This document shows, piece after piece, positions 62,065 to 64,000 of a stretch of 64,000 nt of DNA; the stretch's first letter is position 1; each line of letters begins with the position of its first letter. Source of the DNA: Glossina fuscipes. Taxonomy: Eukaryota; Arthropoda; Insecta; Diptera; Glossinidae. The position numbers and the translations under genes are program-made. The notes beneath the pieces are model-generated. The model was not told the origin of the DNA and ran no database searches. It saw only the letters and a list, made by a program, of their open reading frames with translations. The stretch is taken from positions 15,457,811-15,521,810 of the forward strand of contig NW_023998416.1 of NCBI RefSeq assembly GCF_014805625.2. The letters run 5' to 3'.

Positions 62065-62780
62065 ATAAAACAAGTATGAATATTGTAGTTGGGCAAAGCC
62101 GACTATTCGATACCCTACAATACATCGTCTAATGCAGTTATTCAGTCGATTTGGTAATGACACACTAAAAATTACAAATTATTTTCATGCAAAGCCGTAC
62201 TTTTCATGAAAGTTCGCATATTGGAGGAATCCTTATATGCGATGGTGTCCAAGAAAGTGGAACTACGTGCCCCAAATTCATTAGGGTTGATTTCTATATC
62301 AATTTACTATTATGAACTAATTTTCGGCATGAAATATTAAAAATTATATGTTTTTACTATGTAAAGGCTCAGAGAAGAAAGTTTTCTTTGCATTATAATT
62401 TAAACGCTCAGTTTTCATAGGAACGGCTATATGAGAGAGGGTTCATAAAATTTCCCCAGCTGAAGCAAATTTTCCATACTTGTTTCGAAGGTACGAATAC
62501 TATTGCAGCGTGAGATTTGTCGAGAAATTTTGAAAATTGCAATTTTTTCCAAATGAAGACCTTTCAAAATAGTGTCTTATAGACGCAGTCGTCGAAAAAT
62601 TGGACCGATCTAAATTTTATCAAACTATCTCAAGATTTACGACATATAGCTTCAACACAAATTTACATGGACAAAGATCAGGCGGACTGACAGGAAGCCC
62701 ACAGACGGACAGACAGGCTTAGACTGATTTAGAAAATGATTCTGAATTAGTCGGTGGATCGGTCTTAACTCCTTCTGAGT
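62065..62780 (+). repeat. Dispersed fly repeat copy, plus orientation
   Basis: Left end AACAAGTATGAATATTGTAG then GGGCAAAGCCGACTATTCG and ATACCCTACA. The right part carries CAGACGGACAGACAGGC, AAAATGATTCTGAATTAG and GTCGGTGGATCGGTC. This is the landmark order of the fly repeat family. The copy is long (about 700 bp) and has no ORF. Confidence 0.55.
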
Positions 62781-64000
62781 GTTACATACGTCCGCATAAA
62801 AATTAATTAATTATCCTGTGCGTAGAGCATAAAAATCGAATTTAAACGAAAGCGTTAAAAACATTAATTTGTCAACGCAAAAATGGTCTAACGCGCGCTT
62901 CGACTGTTTAGGGAAATGATGATAAATAAATAATTAAAAGATATTTGCGTGATCCTGTTGCATGATGAATACGTGGTTATTAATGCTATAATGCTTAGAA
63001 ATTTCAAAAAATGTGCAAAGAATGACTTTTCGAAATAGACGTTCATAGGGCTCTCTATAAGCTTCTGCAGAAGGAACATTTTTGACGATTAAAAATGTTT
63101 GGGTAAATCGCTTATACATTTTGCTTTACTCTATGTAAAGCTAAATGTTTTGTTTTGATTTGTTTTTGAGTAATTAGGAAGTGGAGCAACTAATGGATTG
63201 ACCTAATAATCGACATACGTTGACATATTTTGCTGTAAATGTTATTTGATTTCAGGAAAAATTTATTATCGTAGAAACTTTTGTGTTATACATTACTGGG
63301 CATGGTGCTTAGGATATTTTTGACTTTATTTTGTAAATAAGTATTGTAAATAAGTGGAATTGCAAATGTTAAAAAATTTTCATTCATTCAAAGAAATGTA
63401 TCACATACAAATTTAAAAAATGTTACGTATATTGTATGTATAAAGGCAACATGTACTTATACGTATTTGCATGAGAAATAATAAATAAAAATAAAAACAT
63501 TAATAATTGATTTTTAGCAATAAGAAGGGAAATCTGTAAACAGGCGAATAAACTTATCTAACTATATGTACAAAGGCGTATGTGTTTGCATGCGTTTGCA
63601 AAGGCATGCTTTCATTTCACAGATTTTCAAAAACTTACACAGGCGTACAGATAAAAGTTTTAATATAAAAAAAATTAAACAAACGTATGTACTAATAAGC
63701 GTACATACGTACGCGATGTAAACTTAAAATGGAGCTTAAGTAAGCGCTTAAGCGGTTCACGTTTAAGAGATATCTAGAAAGAGCTTCCTGTTGAATTTTT
63801 TAGGGGGTAGTATGATAAGCGCAACGGCATAGAGAGTGAAGGAATCAAAGAGCGCGAGAGAGGCAAATGTTAGGAGAATAAGAGTGGTTGGAAATAATGT
63901 TAGAAAAAGCGCGACGGCGTTGGAATTTGTTATGCATGTACATATATGCGCACATGTGTATACGTCTATGAGCATATGGAACGTATATATATATATATAT

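Larger units (their letters stand above)
61539..64000. other. Intergenic DNA downstream of Phlpp
   Basis: Contains the Phlpp 3' UTR and two or more dispersed-repeat copies (61.74-62.78 kb). The rest is AT-rich with a TA run at the right edge. No gene is supported; the open frames at 62.9-63.1 and 63.8 kb on the minus strand lack recognisable features. Confidence 0.5.

Noticed and set aside
1..64000. CRISPR arrays, operons, phage or plasmid modules
   Set aside because: The window is spliced eukaryotic nuclear DNA; the regular repeats found are short tandem minisatellites without spacers.

Overview
The window looks like nuclear DNA of a higher (cyclorrhaphan, probably calyptrate) fly. It is very AT-rich, full of homopolymers and TA/GA/TG microsatellites, has short introns (mostly 54-72 bp with GTAAGT-type donors), and every recognisable gene is a close relative of a Drosophila gene. 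No bacterial, phage, plasmid or CRISPR features were seen. The species call is an inference from protein similarity recalled from memory, not from a search.

Layout. (1) 1-2036, minus: mitochondrial DNA helicase (Twinkle), running off the left edge. It lies head to head with (2) 2803-5877, plus: Acinus, an exon-junction/apoptosis factor. (3) 5878-9970: convergent intergenic DNA. (4) 9971-11924, minus: the Wee1 kinase gene wee. (5) 11925-27401: a gene desert with a tRNA(Trp)-like SINE relic, one orphan plus-strand terminal-exon candidate (13006-13112), long A/T-rich tracts and a 400-N assembly gap. (6) 27402-30042, minus: Hrb27C (hrp48), whose 3' flank is the AT-rich desert. (7) 30043-36358: intergenic, with a 52-bp tandem triplication. 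(8) 36359-36960, plus: an RPAP2/Rtr1-type CTD phosphatase, tail to tail and only 122 bp from (9) 37083-39581, minus: the immunophilin gene Fkbp59. (10) 41860-45407, plus: a ZCCHC14/ZCCHC2-type CCHC zinc-finger protein. (11) 45408-54752: AT-rich DNA with a minisatellite and a dead mariner copy. (12) 54753-61538, plus: Phlpp, split by a 3.8-kb intron that carries repeats and an unexplained minus-strand exon-like ORF. (13) 61539-64000: intergenic with dispersed fly repeats.

The genes do not form a pathway. They are housekeeping and regulatory genes (mtDNA replication, cell-cycle brake, RNA binding and processing, Hsp90 co-chaperone, AKT-pathway phosphatase family). Several encode RNA-binding or RNA-processing factors. 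The adjacency of wee and an Hrb27C orthologue fits conserved synteny, since both are in cytological region 27C of Drosophila.

I found no convincing new biological system. The points most worth a second look are the loss of metal-binding aspartates in Phlpp (probable pseudophosphatase), the two orphan exon candidates, an inverted duplication abutting the assembly gap, triple TTTACGGGA elements upstream of wee, and the 10-kb gene-free AT-rich region downstream of Hrb27C.
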